Source: Bacteroidota bacterium
GTDB lineage: Bacteria > Bacteroidota > Bacteroidia > NS11-12g > UBA955
Direction: 5' to 3'
NCBI GenBank assembly: GCA_016868785.1
Contig: VGFS01000002.1
Coordinates: forward strand, 1-64,000
Length of the DNA: 64,000 bases
The translations under genes and the position numbers were made by a program. Positions 17,366-26,229 of the stretch are shown here, one piece after another. The notes below the pieces were generated by a model that saw only the letters and a program-made list of their open reading frames with translations, searched no databases and had not been told where the DNA came from. The stretch's first letter is position 1, and every line of letters starts with the position of its first letter.

Positions 17366-17386
17366 ACATTTGAAATTTGTTCTAAT

Positions 17387-18166
17387 TTGACCGCCACGAA
17401 AAAGATATTTTTTGCCTCTGACTTTCACTTGGGAATGCCCAATGAAGCGATTTCTTTGGAGCGTGAAAAATCCATTGTTGATTGGTTGAATTATTGTGCA
17501 CCTCAAGCAGATGCTATTTACTTGGTTGGGGATGTGTTTGATTTTTGGTTTGAGTATAAAAAAAGTGTTCCCAAGGGATTTGTTCGGTTTTTGGGCGCTG
17601 TGGCCAAGTTGACAGATCAGGGAATACGTGTATTTTTGTTTCCTGGAAACCATGATTTATGGATTTCGGATTATTTGGTTAAGGAGTGTGGTGTTGTGTT
17701 GATTTCTAACGAGTATGAGTTTGAGTATAGAGGTAAAAAATTCTTCGTTCATCACGGCGATGGGTTGGGTCCGGGTGATCGATCGTACAAATTATTGAAA
17801 AAAATTTTCGCCGCTCGCTTCGCTCGCTTACTTTTTCAATGGATTCACCCCAATTGGGGCATCGCCCTGGCACATGCCCTGAGTAAAAAAAGTCGCCTGT
17901 CGCAAAACCCTAAAAAGGATCAATATCTGGGTAATTCCAAAGAGCACCTCGCACAGTTTGTATCGGCCCACACATCTTCCCCAAACGCGGCGGATTACTA
18001 TGTATTCGGACATCGTCACCTGGTATTGGATGTGTCGGTGAACCAATCGCGATACATCAACCTTGGAGAGTGGTTGCATGGCCGTCACTATGCGGTGTTC
18101 AATGGTGAATCAATGCAGTTGTTGCAGTGGCCATCGCACCAACCAGCGAAAGCACAAAACCCCTAA
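17387..18166 (+). CDS. lpxH: UDP-2,3-diacylglucosamine diphosphatase (LpxH-type)
   Basis: LpxH hydrolyses UDP-diacylglucosamine to lipid X in lipid A synthesis at the inner membrane. The calcineurin-like metallophosphoesterase motifs are in order: [31 protein letters not shown] and GHRH. The protein has 259 residues. The only reasonable start is TTG 17387, because the frame closes at 17363 and no ATG precedes SDFHLG. The gene follows pheS by 21 nt. Confidence 0.88.
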   Translation: MTATKKIFFASDFHLGMPNEAISLEREKSIVDWLNYCAPQADAIYLVGDVFDFWFEYKKSVPKGFVRFLGAVAKLTDQGIRVFLFPGNHDLWISDYLVKECGVVLISNEYEFEYRGKKFFVHHGDGLGPGDRSYKLLKKIFAARFARLLFQWIHPNWGIALAHALSKKSRLSQNPKKDQYLGNSKEHLAQFVSAHTSSPNAADYYVFGHRHLVLDVSVNQSRYINLGEWLHGRHYAVFNGESMQLLQWPSHQPAKAQNP

Positions 18167-18272
18167 AACCGCAGGCACATCGATATCCTTCCGAACATCG
18201 AAGACAAACTTTCCCAAAGCTTTTCCAAACACACCCCTCCACCAATCCGCAGAAGAGAACCAAAACTATCGG

Positions 18273-18280
18273 TATCTTTG
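18273..18280 (+). promoter_or_regulatory. -7 box (TATCTTTG) of prfA
   Basis: A perfect TAnnTTTG match ends 7 nt before ATG 18288. It implies a nearly leaderless mRNA and supports that start. Confidence 0.55.
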
Positions 18281-18287
18281 CAACAAC

Positions 18288-19355
18288 ATGCTTGAAAAAC
18301 TCGAAGCCGTTTACGCCCATTTTAAAGAAATAGAATTGCTGTTGAGCAGTCCGGAAGTGGCCAGCGACGTGAAACGGTTCACCAAATTGAACAAGGAATA
18401 CCGCGATCTGGAAGAAATCGTACAGACCTATTTCGAATACAAGAATTGCTACCACCGCATTGTAGAGGCGCGTGATATCCTAAAAAACGAGAAAGACAAG
18501 GAGCTGCGCGACATGGCCAAGGAAGAGTTGGATGAATTGGAGCCCTTGCAAGCGGAACTCGAAGAGAAAATCCGCATTCAATTGCTACCCAAAGATCCCG
18601 AAGATGCCAAGCCTGCAGTTGTGGAAATTCGCGCAGGAACGGGCGGCGACGAAGCCGGAATTTTCACTGGAGATTTGTTTCGCATGTATCAGCGTTACTG
18701 CGACGACAAGGGTTGGCCCATTTCTGTGGTTGACGACACCGAGGGAACCGCGGGTGGTTACAGCAAAATCATTTTTGAAGTGCCTTACCCCGGAACCTAT
18801 GGGGTGCTAAAATACGAAAGCGGAGTTCACCGTGTGCAGCGGGTACCAGCCACAGAAAGCCAAGGAAGAATTCATACATCTGCGGTGAGTGTGGTTGTTA
18901 TGCCCGAAGCAGAAGAGGTAGACGTTCAACTGAATCCTGCCGATGTAAAAATGGAAACCAGTAGGAGTGGTGGTGCGGGCGGACAGAATGTGAACAAGGT
19001 AGAAACCAAAGTTCAGTTAACCCACATTCCCACAGGGTTGGTGGTTGTTTGTCAGACCGAACGCAACCAGCTTGGAAACCGAGAGAAAGCCATGAAAATG
19101 TTGGCGACCAAACTCTACGAAATCGAATACACCAAGCACATGGAGGCCATTTCGTCGCGACGGAAAACGCTGGTGAGTACGGGCGATAGAAGTGCGAAAG
19201 TCAGAACCTACAACTACCCACAGGGCAGGGTTACAGATCACCGAATTGGTCTGACTTTGTATAATTTGTCGGCCATCATGAACGGTGACATTCAGGAAAT
19301 TTTGAACGCCTTGCAAGTGGCGGAAAATGCGGAGCGACTCAAGGAGGGTGAGTAA
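18288..19355 (+). CDS. prfA: peptide chain release factor 1
   Basis: RF1 recognises UAA and UAG stop codons and triggers peptide release. The catalytic GGQ loop is present in [16 protein letters not shown], and the [10 protein letters not shown] and [14 protein letters not shown] blocks are typical. ATG 18288 gives 355 residues, the family length. The open frame back to 18063 overlaps lpxH and is unrelated. The PxT-type recognition loop is in the region [14 protein letters not shown]. Confidence 0.97.
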   Translation: MLEKLEAVYAHFKEIELLLSSPEVASDVKRFTKLNKEYRDLEEIVQTYFEYKNCYHRIVEARDILKNEKDKELRDMAKEELDELEPLQAELEEKIRIQLLPKDPEDAKPAVVEIRAGTGGDEAGIFTGDLFRMYQRYCDDKGWPISVVDDTEGTAGGYSKIIFEVPYPGTYGVLKYESGVHRVQRVPATESQGRIHTSAVSVVVMPEAEEVDVQLNPADVKMETSRSGGAGGQNVNKVETKVQLTHIPTGLVVVCQTERNQLGNREKAMKMLATKLYEIEYTKHMEAISSRRKTLVSTGDRSAKVRTYNYPQGRVTDHRIGLTLYNLSAIMNGDIQEILNALQVAENAERLKEGE

Positions 19356-19679
19356 ATTGAAAAGAAAAGTGCGTTGGGTGAGGCTGTGGTGGTTGCTTCA
19401 CATGCCGACACATTGAAAGTACGCTGATTAATCGAGCGCAAATGAAAATTTGTTAAACCCCAGCGGCTTGTTGTGAAAGGCTGCGGTCTGTGTGTTGTCG
19501 GGGAGTGATTTTCTTGATAGTAACCCCTTTGCTGTTTGATTTTGCGCTGCTTTTCATGGCTTTTTGTATTTAGGTTTTGGGCGATATACACAATAGACGT
19601 ATCCTACCCCCAATTTGTTGCCGGATAAAAGCGTGAAAAGGTCGAACATCGACCAACAGCAAACAGTTGTCGGTGAAAC
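19356..19679. other. 324 nt intergenic stretch without a recognisable gene
   Basis: I see no coding region or RNA gene between the convergent prfA and purQ stops. The only structure is the inverted repeat at 19640-19654, listed separately. A 99-codon frame on the minus strand overlaps the prfA end and has no protein-like character. Confidence 0.6.
19640..19654 (-). terminator. possible weak terminator of purQ
   Basis: GGTCGA-ACA-TCGACC forms a 6-bp stem with a 3-nt loop, followed on the minus strand by TTTTC. It lies 26 nt past the purQ stop. Confidence 0.4.
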
Positions 19680-20357
19680 TTAGAAAATGCTATCGAACAC
19701 TTTCTTCCCGTCGGTATTGAGCAGGTAGTCGGTGGCGCAGCGTTCGGGGTGTGGCATCATGCCAAACACGTTTTTGGTGGCATTGGAAATGCCGGCGATG
19801 TTGTTGAGGGACCCGTTGGGGTTGGCCTCGTCGGTGATATTTCCGTCTGCATCGCAGTATCTGAAGAACACTTGTCCGTTCGCTTCAATGTCGGCTAAGG
19901 TTTGTTCATCGCAGTAGAAACATCCTTCACCGTGGGCGATGGGCACACAAAGCACCTTGTTGGCATCGATTTTACGGGTGGCGACCAAATGGGTGTTGCC
20001 TGCTTTGAGGTGAACATTTTTGCAGTTAAACTTCATGTTGGTGTTGCGCAGGAGGGCGCCGGGGAGCAAGCCACTTTCGCACAGAATCTGGAAACCATTG
20101 CAGATACCCAGGACAAAACCACCGTTTTGGGCGTGTTCAGCTATGGCGGCCATGATGGGAGACAACTTGGCGATGGCACCAGAACGCAGGTAATCTCCGT
20201 AGGAGAACCCGCCGGGCACAAAAATGTGGGTACAACCTTGCAGGTTAGTGTCTTTGTGCCAAAGTTTAAGCACAGGTTCACTTGTGTACGTTTGTAGGAC
20301 CTTGATGAGGTCTTGGTCGCAGTTAGAGCCAGGGAAAATGACAACACCGAACTTCAT
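19680..20357 (-). CDS. purQ: phosphoribosylformylglycinamidine synthase, glutaminase subunit
   Basis: PurQ supplies ammonia from glutamine for the PurL step of purine synthesis. The class I amidotransferase triad is visible: the nucleophile Cys in GICNGFQ, and His and Glu in [10 protein letters not shown]. The start [16 protein letters not shown] at ATG 20357 is the standard N-terminus, giving 225 residues. A longer frame adds six residues that overlap the promoter. A separate purQ implies a small-type PurL plus PurS elsewhere, rather than the long one-chain PurL. Confidence 0.95.
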   Translation of the reverse strand: MKFGVVIFPGSNCDQDLIKVLQTYTSEPVLKLWHKDTNLQGCTHIFVPGGFSYGDYLRSGAIAKLSPIMAAIAEHAQNGGFVLGICNGFQILCESGLLPGALLRNTNMKFNCKNVHLKAGNTHLVATRKIDANKVLCVPIAHGEGCFYCDEQTLADIEANGQVFFRYCDADGNITDEANPNGSLNNIAGISNATKNVFGMMPHPERCATDYLLNTDGKKVFDSIF

Positions 20358-20364
20358 GTTGGTG

Positions 20365-20372
20365 CAAAGGTA
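20365..20372 (-). promoter_or_regulatory. -7 box (TACCTTTG, minus strand) of purQ
   Basis: A perfect TAnnTTTG match on the minus strand lies 7 nt before ATG 20357. It falls in the 17 nt gap after the epimerase stop, so purQ has its own promoter. Confidence 0.55.
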
Positions 20373-20374
20373 CA

Positions 20375-21406
20375 TTAATTGTTTTGGTTGATGGCGTCTT
20401 TGTTCAACAACCCCAACGCCAGAAGTGCGTAATAGTTGACTGCGCGAACAGGGGTATATTGGAAGCCCTGAAGTTGATCCGTGTGTAAGGTATGGTACAC
20501 GCTGTTTTGAAGGGAAGGGGTGATGCTATCGCTAGGAATGGGCGATGGTAGTTTGAGTGTTTCTAACAGTTTGCTGAAAAATGTGGTCAGGTAAAGGGTT
20601 GTGCCACGCAGGGCGATATGGGGTTGTTTTGCGCCCATGGCATCGGATAGTTGATTGAAAAGCTGCTGATATTTCAGGTTTTCGGCCACGCAGAGGTAGC
20701 GGTTAGACCAGAGGTTATTTTCGTAGAGGTGGAGCATGAGTTTGGCCACGTCTTCAACACCAACGAATCCATTGCTACCGATGGGATAGAACGGCATTCC
20801 TTTGCGTATCATGTGATAGAGTTGGTTTGAACCACTTGTGCCATCGCCGTAGCCGAGGATGATGCCGGGGTTGACCATGGTTACTTGTAAACCTTCTTCA
20901 CGGCCGCGCCAAACTTCTTGTTCAGCGAGGTTTTTGCTGATGGCGTACTGACTGTTGTATTTGCTCTCAACCCAAACGGTATTTTCGGTGATGGGGGCTT
21001 CGTTTTCTGTTCTGCCGATGGCTGAGACCGAACTGGCGTATACCAATTTGGGGATATTGTTTTTGAGGCAGGCATTGACCACGTTGCGGGTCCCGATGAC
21101 GTTGTTTTGCATGAGGGCATCTTTGTCTTTTCTTTCGAAGGAGACTTTTGCGGCGCAGTGAAAAACAGCATCTACTTCTAGGATGGCATCGCAGAGGTCG
21201 TCGATGTCCAGTATGTTGCCCGTAACCCATTGGGGTTGGAAGGCGTTAGGCAGATGGTGAAATTGGTGAATGTGGGGAAACAGACCTTCCGATTGGGGGT
21301 TTCTGCGCAGGGCAATCACGCGGTATCCTTGTTTGAGGAGTAGGCATGAAAGGTGGGCGCCGAGGAAGCCGGTTGCGCCAGTGATAAAAACCGTGGGTTT
21401 GTTCAT
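20375..21406 (-). CDS. NAD(P)-dependent extended SDR epimerase/dehydratase
   Basis: The 343-residue protein has the Rossmann motif ITGATGFLGAHL at residues 8-19, a YASSVSAIG segment with the catalytic Ser, and YAISKNLAE with the YxxxK pair. It resembles dihydroflavonol-reductase-like extended SDRs of Bacteroidota. The substrate cannot be named. I chose ATG 21406 (MNKPTVFITGATG) over the frame reaching 21526, which covers the divergent aroQ promoter. Its stop is 17 nt upstream of purQ. Confidence 0.85.
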   Translation of the reverse strand: MNKPTVFITGATGFLGAHLSCLLLKQGYRVIALRRNPQSEGLFPHIHQFHHLPNAFQPQWVTGNILDIDDLCDAILEVDAVFHCAAKVSFERKDKDALMQNNVIGTRNVVNACLKNNIPKLVYASSVSAIGRTENEAPITENTVWVESKYNSQYAISKNLAEQEVWRGREEGLQVTMVNPGIILGYGDGTSGSNQLYHMIRKGMPFYPIGSNGFVGVEDVAKLMLHLYENNLWSNRYLCVAENLKYQQLFNQLSDAMGAKQPHIALRGTTLYLTTFFSKLLETLKLPSPIPSDSITPSLQNSVYHTLHTDQLQGFQYTPVRAVNYYALLALGLLNKDAINQNN

Positions 21407-21464
21407 TTTCCGATGCAAAATACCTGAATTCGGAGCGAAGTCTGAGAAAAATCTTTCGGGAATG

Positions 21465-21472
21465 TACCTTTG
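21465..21472 (+). promoter_or_regulatory. -7 box (TACCTTTG) of aroQ
   Basis: A perfect TAnnTTTG match ends 4 nt before ATG 21477. It lies in the 70 nt gap shared with the divergent epimerase gene. Confidence 0.6.
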
Positions 21473-21476
21473 TGTT

Positions 21477-21899
21477 ATGAAGCACATTGCTATTGTGAAT
21501 GGACCCAACTTGAATTTGCTGGGCACGAGGCAGCCGGAGATTTACGGCGGGCAGTCGTTCGACGATTATTTTCAGGGGTTACAGGCCCGATGGTTGGGTG
21601 TGACATTGACGGCATTTCAGAGCAATGTGGAAGGAGAAATTATCAATGAGTTACAGCGATTGGCGAAATCGGGTACTTGCGACGGCATTGTGTTGAATGC
21701 GGCGGCGTATTCGCATACGAGCATTGCCATTGCGGACACCTTGAAGGCCATTGAAACGCCGGTTATTTTGGTGCATATTTCCAATGTTTTTTCTCGGGAG
21801 ACGGAGAGAAAGACCGATTTGATGGCTGCCTCGGCCAGGGGTTTGATTTGTGGGTTGGGATTATCGGGATACGACTTGGCGGTTCGAGCATTGATGTGA
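21477..21899 (+). CDS. aroQ: 3-dehydroquinate dehydratase, type II
   Basis: AroQ converts 3-dehydroquinate to 3-dehydroshikimate in the shikimate pathway. Family signatures are NGPNLNLLGTRQPEIYG at the N-terminus, NAAAYSHTSIAIADTL, and VHISNVFSRE with the catalytic-site His. The 140-residue length is exact for the dodecameric type II enzyme. ATG 21477 is confirmed by the -7 box 4 nt upstream. Confidence 0.96.
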   Translation: MKHIAIVNGPNLNLLGTRQPEIYGGQSFDDYFQGLQARWLGVTLTAFQSNVEGEIINELQRLAKSGTCDGIVLNAAAYSHTSIAIADTLKAIETPVILVHISNVFSRETERKTDLMAASARGLICGLGLSGYDLAVRALM

Positions 21900-21911
21900 T
21901 AAAGAGGGTTG

Positions 21912-21919
21912 TATCTTTG
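21912..21919 (+). promoter_or_regulatory. promoter of rbfA: -7 box TATCTTTG with -33 TTG
   Basis: The -7 box ends 4 nt before ATG 21924. A TTG at 21891-21893 is spaced 18 nt upstream, matching the Bacteroidota promoter layout. Confidence 0.65.
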
Positions 21920-21923
21920 TACT

Positions 21924-22277
21924 ATGGGACTCAGACAAGACAAGTTTAGCAAACAGGTGCAGCGCGACCTCAGCGAATTGTTCAACATCAAAAAAAACGA
22001 TTGGTTGGGCGGTGCGTTTGTGACGATAAGCAACGTGAATGTGAGTCCCGATTTGGGTCACGTGAAAGTTTATTTGTCGTTGTACAACAATCCCCATCGC
22101 GCGGCAATTATGGCACAGTTGGATACTTTGAACAAGGAGATTCGACATGCGTTGGCTCAGCGTTTGCGCAACAGCGTGAAGAAGATGCCCGAGGTGCATT
22201 TTTACGAAGACGATACGCTGGATTATGTGTCGAAAATGGAGGATTTATTGAAATCGCTCAACACGCCGAAGGAGTAA
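21924..22277 (+). CDS. rbfA: ribosome-binding factor A
   Basis: RbfA is a KH-fold protein that binds the 30S subunit during late 16S rRNA maturation and cold adaptation. The N-terminus MGLRQDKFSKQVQRDLSELF and the middle VTISNVNVSPDLGHVKVYLS are typical, and the protein ends in a short acidic/Lys tail. It has 117 residues from ATG 21924. The frame extends five codons upstream through the -7 box, and those codons should not be translated. Confidence 0.93.
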   Translation: MGLRQDKFSKQVQRDLSELFNIKKNDWLGGAFVTISNVNVSPDLGHVKVYLSLYNNPHRAAIMAQLDTLNKEIRHALAQRLRNSVKKMPEVHFYEDDTLDYVSKMEDLLKSLNTPKE

Positions 22278-22321
22278 TCGATTTTCTTTGGGTGCACTCC
22301 CTGTTCCAATAAAAGGTTGGA

Positions 22322-23686
22322 TTGAGGGGTCAAAACCCATTGATTGACAAAGTTCTAGGTTGGAGGGCCTATTTTTGTGGGGCATCAATAACGAGGTTTA
22401 TCAAACTTTCATTCAACATATCGAGGCGGTATTTCTTTTCCAGGGCCAATCCCACGGTGGTAAATTTGATCACGGGCATTTCTTTGTTGGGGTATTCGGT
22501 GGGGGCGATGGCTTTGGTGGTATTGATGAGTGCGTTAAACGGGTTTGAGACCAGTATTTTTTCGGCCTACAAGAAAACAGATCCTGATTTACTGATTACA
22601 CCCCAAAAGGGTGTGGTGGTGGAGTTGCCGATGAATGAAGGTGGCGGTAGTTCGGTGGTGAATCGGTTATCGAAAATTAAGGGTGTTGCGGTGGTGTCGA
22701 AGGTTTTGGTGGGAAAGGCGGTTTTGAAGTACGGTGATCAGCAAACGGTGTGTCAGGTTTGGGGGGTTGATGATGCGTTTAAAAAGCGTATCACGTTGGA
22801 TTCTTTGTCGAGCGCGGGGGTGCCGCGGTTTGTGGATGATCGAGTGGCGGCCAATCCCAATTTAATTTCTGACATGGCGGTATTGAGTGAGGGGTTGGTA
22901 TACAAGTTGGGGGTTGGGAAGATCGAGCAACCCATCACGTTGATGGTTATCAACAAGGGTGCGGGTATTCATGATTTGGATGCCTTTGGGATGGAGGAAT
23001 TTATTCCCTCGGCGATTGTCTCTTTGCCGGAAGATCAGAACACGCAAACGGTGATGATTGGGTTGAAGCAGGCACAGCGAATTTTTGGGGCATCGGAGCG
23101 CGGTGTTACGCAATTGGAGTTGCGTTTGGATGAATCGATTCGAGATAATGTGGGTGAGGTGGCTTTGATTAAAGCGCAAGTGGCTTCGGTAATGAATGGA
23201 GCGGGTGAGGGTGTTTGGGGGGTAAAGAATCAGCAGGAGCAGCATCCATTGATGTACAAAATGTTCAACACAGAGAAGTGGATATCGTTTGCTATTTTGT
23301 CGTTCGTTTTGCTATTGATATCCTTCAATTTGGTTGGGGCATTGACCTTGTTGGTGATAGACAAGCGCAAGGATTTTGTGTTGTTTAGAAATTTGGGTAT
23401 GGAGCGTAGTGCCATTTCATGGGTGGTATTTTGGGAGGGGGTATGGGTGAGTGTTTGGGGAACATTGGTGGGTTTGGTGTTGGGTCTGGGTTTGGTGGTG
23501 CTGCAGTTGAACACGCATTGGGTGAGCACGCAGGGCACGTTTTCAATCCCGTATCCTGTTGAGTTAAGGATGAGTGATTTGTTTTTAATTTTGTTGTTGA
23601 ACAGTGTTCTGGGGGTGTTGAGCGCCATTTTTCCTGCGTATCGAGCAGGCAGGATGAGCAGCGACCGCTTGGTTGGGACAAACTAA
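22322..23686 (+). CDS. FtsX-like ABC transporter permease (LolC/LolE type)
   Basis: The protein has one N-terminal membrane helix (about residues 45-68, ITGISLLGYSVGAMALVVLMS), a 200-residue periplasmic MacB-like domain, and three C-terminal helices. This is the LolC/E layout for extracting lipoproteins from the inner membrane. The segment KLSFNISRRYFFSRANP aligns with family N-termini, so residues before it are probably not translated. The coordinates given use TTG 22322, the first possible start. A -7 box at 22370 points to a start at ATA 22388 or ATC 22400. The ATPase partner is not adjacent. Confidence 0.8.
   Translation: MRGQNPLIDKVLGWRAYFCGASITRFIKLSFNISRRYFFSRANPTVVNLITGISLLGYSVGAMALVVLMSALNGFETSIFSAYKKTDPDLLITPQKGVVVELPMNEGGGSSVVNRLSKIKGVAVVSKVLVGKAVLKYGDQQTVCQVWGVDDAFKKRITLDSLSSAGVPRFVDDRVAANPNLISDMAVLSEGLVYKLGVGKIEQPITLMVINKGAGIHDLDAFGMEEFIPSAIVSLPEDQNTQTVMIGLKQAQRIFGASERGVTQLELRLDESIRDNVGEVALIKAQVASVMNGAGEGVWGVKNQQEQHPLMYKMFNTEKWISFAILSFVLLLISFNLVGALTLLVIDKRKDFVLFRNLGMERSAISWVVFWEGVWVSVWGTLVGLVLGLGLVVLQLNTHWVSTQGTFSIPYPVELRMSDLFLILLLNSVLGVLSAIFPAYRAGRMSSDRLVGTN
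22370..22377 (+). promoter_or_regulatory. -7 box (TATTTTTG) inside the open frame of the LolC/E-like gene
   Basis: A perfect TAnnTTTG match lies within the nominal ORF. If used, translation must start downstream, where the nearest in-frame codons are ATA 22388 and ATC 22400. Confidence 0.4.
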
Positions 23687-23699
23687 TTATGGGATCATC

Positions 23700-24260
23700 G
23701 TGAAATATTTAATTGTTGGATTGGGAAACATTGGGGACGAGTACGAGGGCACTCGACACAACATTGGGTTTGAGGTGGTGGAATCGCTGGGGAAAAAGCT
23801 GGATGGTGAATGGAAGTCTGTGAAGCACGGCAGCCTGTGTGAGGTATCGCACAAGGGGAGAAAGTTGTTGTTGTTGAAGCCGAACACTTACATGAATTTG
23901 AGCGGAAAGGCAGTGTCGTATTGGATGCAGGTGGAGAAGATCAAACTGGAGCATGTGGTGATCATCACTGATGATTTGGCGTTGCCGGTGGCGAAGTTGC
24001 GGTTAAAATCGAAGGGAAGTGATGGCGGGCATAACGGGTTAAAAAGTGTTCAAGCGAGTTTGAGCACCACCAATTATGCGCGGTTGCGTTTTGGGATAGG
24101 TAGTGATTTTTCGCAGGGCAGGCAGGTGGATTTTGTGCTTGGGAAGTTTTCGGACCAGGAGCGCGAGGTCCTTAACGAGGCCATTGCCAGGGCGGTGGAA
24201 GGTACGCTGCAATATTGCACTTTGGGGGCGGGTTTCGCTATGAATTACACCAATACATAA
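23700..24260 (+). CDS. pth: peptidyl-tRNA hydrolase
   Basis: Pth releases peptides from peptidyl-tRNA that has dropped off the ribosome. The motifs are IVGLGNIGDEYEGTRHNIGF with the catalytic His, KPNTYMNLSG, and DDLALPVAKLRLKSKGSDGGHNGLKS split across the active site. GTG 23700 gives VKYLIVGLGN, the usual start, and 186 residues. An ATG at 23689 is out of frame. The gene lies 13 nt after the permease and 3 nt before the ComB-like gene. Confidence 0.95.
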   Translation: MKYLIVGLGNIGDEYEGTRHNIGFEVVESLGKKLDGEWKSVKHGSLCEVSHKGRKLLLLKPNTYMNLSGKAVSYWMQVEKIKLEHVVIITDDLALPVAKLRLKSKGSDGGHNGLKSVQASLSTTNYARLRFGIGSDFSQGRQVDFVLGKFSDQEREVLNEAIARAVEGTLQYCTLGAGFAMNYTNT

Positions 24261-24263
24261 GCC

Positions 24264-24986
24264 ATGAAAATACATACCATATTGAGTCCGCAGTTGTTTT
24301 CCTTGTTTGAAAAAGAGGTGGTAGACAAGCAGGTGTTGGTCATCGACATATTGCGGGCAACCACGAGCATGGTGGTGATGTTGGAGAATGGGGCAACGTC
24401 GGTTAGGCCGGTGGCTGGGGTAGAGGAGGCGTTGCGATTGAAGCAGGAGAATCCGGCTTTGTTGATTGCGGGGGAACGCAATGGGTTTAAGGTTGAGGGG
24501 TTTGAGTTTGGCAATTCCCCCCAGGAATTTACCCCTGAGCGGGTGAGGGGAGAATCGTTGGTGATTACGACAACCAATGGCACGCAGGCTTTGTCGTTGA
24601 GTTTGGCGGCGTCGCACATTTGGGTGGGTGGATTTTTGAATATGAACGCTTTGGTGGCTTCGATTTGTGACACAAAGAAGGATGTTTTCTTGTTTTGTGC
24701 GGGGTGGAAGGGCCATGTGAATTTGGAAGATACATTGTTTGCTGGGGCGGTTGCGCAGCAGTTGGTAGACAAGGGTTGGGCGGTGGCAGATGATGCAACG
24801 CGGGCTGCGATGAGTTTGTGGTTGCAGGCGCAGGGCGATCTTCACGGATTTTTGTCGGAGGCGAGTCATGTGCAACGATTTCAGTCGATGCATGCCGAAT
24901 CAGACTTGGATGTTTGTTTGAAATGCAACACTTCGGGGATGTCGGTGCGATACGAAAACGGCGTATTGGTGGCCATACCAAGTTGA
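24264..24986 (+). CDS. comB: 2-phosphosulfolactate phosphatase (ComB) family protein
   Basis: The 240-residue protein carries the ComB family blocks VIDILRATTSMV, GERNGFKVEGFEFGNSP, VITTTNGTQAL and FLNMNALV, and a CAGW...EDTLFAGA segment. In methanogens ComB makes sulfolactate for coenzyme M. In other bacteria the family is widespread with unproven substrates, so sulfolactate chemistry here is only a family inference. The gene sits 3 nt after pth, with no other sulfonate gene nearby. Confidence 0.82.
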   Translation: MKIHTILSPQLFSLFEKEVVDKQVLVIDILRATTSMVVMLENGATSVRPVAGVEEALRLKQENPALLIAGERNGFKVEGFEFGNSPQEFTPERVRGESLVITTTNGTQALSLSLAASHIWVGGFLNMNALVASICDTKKDVFLFCAGWKGHVNLEDTLFAGAVAQQLVDKGWAVADDATRAAMSLWLQAQGDLHGFLSEASHVQRFQSMHAESDLDVCLKCNTSGMSVRYENGVLVAIPS

Positions 24987-24991
24987 ATTAG

Positions 24992-24999
24992 TATTTTTG
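24992..24999 (+). promoter_or_regulatory. -7 box (TATTTTTG) of the B12-binding protein gene
   Basis: A perfect TAnnTTTG match ends 11 nt before ATG 25011 and directly follows the ComB-like stop. Confidence 0.5.
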
Positions 25000-25010
25000 C
25001 TACAGAAACC

Positions 25011-25427
25011 ATGGGTAATAAACTGAATAGGCCTGTTCGAGTACTCATCGCGAAGGTGGGGTTGGACGGTCACGACCGCGGTGCGAAGGTCATCGCCACG
25101 GCATTGCGTGATGCGGGGATGGAAGTCATTTACACGGGTCTGAGACAGACCCCGGAGATGGTGGTTCAAACAGCGTTGCAGGAAGATGTTGACGCCATTG
25201 GGGTGAGTATACTTTCGGGCGCGCACAACGCGGTATTTCCAAGAATTTTGACTTTGATGAAGGAGAAGGGCATAGAGGATGTGTTATTGACGGGCGGGGG
25301 CATTATTCCTGACGGGGATGTAGAGGCGTTGAACGAGATTGGCGTGGCCCAGTTGTTTCCTCCAGGAACCAGTACGGGTGATATCGCATCGTACATTGAA
25401 AACTGGGTAGAAACCCATCGTGCATAA
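25011..25427 (+). CDS. cobalamin B12-binding domain protein (methylmalonyl-CoA mutase C-terminal type)
   Basis: The 138-residue protein is a free-standing B12-binding Rossmann-like domain. The DxHxxG motif that provides the lower axial His to cobalt is in [19 protein letters not shown] and the [12 protein letters not shown] loop follow, as in the small subunit of two-chain acyl-CoA mutases (methylmalonyl- or isobutyryl-CoA mutase). The large mutase subunit is not in the window. The crotonase gene follows after 9 nt, consistent with acyl-CoA metabolism. Confidence 0.9.
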   Translation: MGNKLNRPVRVLIAKVGLDGHDRGAKVIATALRDAGMEVIYTGLRQTPEMVVQTALQEDVDAIGVSILSGAHNAVFPRILTLMKEKGIEDVLLTGGGIIPDGDVEALNEIGVAQLFPPGTSTGDIASYIENWVETHRA

Positions 25428-25436
25428 GACCAGAAC

Positions 25437-26213
25437 ATGGCATACAACAATATTTTAACGGCATTAGAAGAAAATATCTTGGTGATTTCGATCAACCGAG
25501 AGAGCAAGTTGAACGCGTTGACGATCGAAACGTTGAAGGAGATCAAGGAGGCGGTGGATGAGGCGCAGACCAACGACGAGGTTCACGGGATGATTCTGAC
25601 AGGTGTTGGCGAGAAGGCTTTTGCGGCTGGTGCGGATATTTCGGAGTTTGCCCATTTCAATACGGAGCAGGCGACGCGCATGAGTGCGGACGGCCACGAT
25701 GTGATGAATTCTATTGAAAACGGCAATAAAATTGTGATTGCGGCGGTGAATGGATTTGCGTTGGGCGGTGGGTGTGAGCTGGCGATGGCTTGTCATTTGC
25801 GTGTGGCGAGCAGCAATGCCAAATTTGGTCAGCCCGAAGTGAATTTGGGGGTGCCTCCTGGATATGGTGGAACCCAACGTTTGGTGCAGTTGATTGGCAA
25901 GGGCAAGGCGATGGAGTTGTTGTTGACAGGTGATGCGATTGACGCGCAAACGGCGTTGAAATTGGGGTTAACGAATCGGGTGGTAGAGCAAGCGGAGTTG
26001 ATGAATGAGGCGAAGGCAATGTTGAAAAAGATCTGTGGTAAGAGTCCGAGTGCCGTAAACAAGGTAATTAAATGTGTGAACGACTATTTCCGTCCCAATG
26101 TAAACGGCATGCAGCGCGAGATTTACGAGTTTGGTGAAGCGTTCGAGACGGCTGATTTCAAGGAGGGCACGGATGCATTTTTGAATAAAAGAAAGCCTAA
26201 TTTTCGGGCATAA
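25437..26213 (+). CDS. enoyl-CoA hydratase (crotonase family)
   Basis: The 258-residue protein has both catalytic glutamates of enoyl-CoA hydratase, in GGGCELAMACH and QPEVNLGVPPG, and the oxyanion-hole segment FAAGADISEF. It would hydrate 2-enoyl-CoA esters in fatty or branched-chain acid breakdown. The position after a B12-binding mutase subunit suggests one acyl-CoA pathway. Starts at ATG 25437; the length is normal. Confidence 0.92.
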   Translation: MAYNNILTALEENILVISINRESKLNALTIETLKEIKEAVDEAQTNDEVHGMILTGVGEKAFAAGADISEFAHFNTEQATRMSADGHDVMNSIENGNKIVIAAVNGFALGGGCELAMACHLRVASSNAKFGQPEVNLGVPPGYGGTQRLVQLIGKGKAMELLLTGDAIDAQTALKLGLTNRVVEQAELMNEAKAMLKKICGKSPSAVNKVIKCVNDYFRPNVNGMQREIYEFGEAFETADFKEGTDAFLNKRKPNFRA

Positions 26214-26217
26214 ATAA

Positions 26218-26225
26218 TACTTTTG
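26218..26225 (+). promoter_or_regulatory. -7 box (TACTTTTG) of the DUF1573 lipoprotein gene
   Basis: A perfect TAnnTTTG match ends 4 nt before ATG 26230. Confidence 0.55.
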
Positions 26226-26229
26226 AGTT

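Noticed and set aside
18063..18287. N-terminal extension of prfA
   Set aside because: It overlaps lpxH and lacks RF1 similarity; the -7 box at 18273 lies inside it.
19292..19591. 99-codon minus-strand frame between prfA and purQ
   Set aside because: It runs into the prfA end and has no promoter box or protein-like composition.
22053..22068. parS-like TCACGTGAAAG sequence inside rbfA
   Set aside because: Three mismatches to the 14-bp core; explained by codons.
24039..24893. 284-codon frame opposite pth and the ComB-like gene
   Set aside because: Spans two well-supported genes on the other strand and has no domain features.
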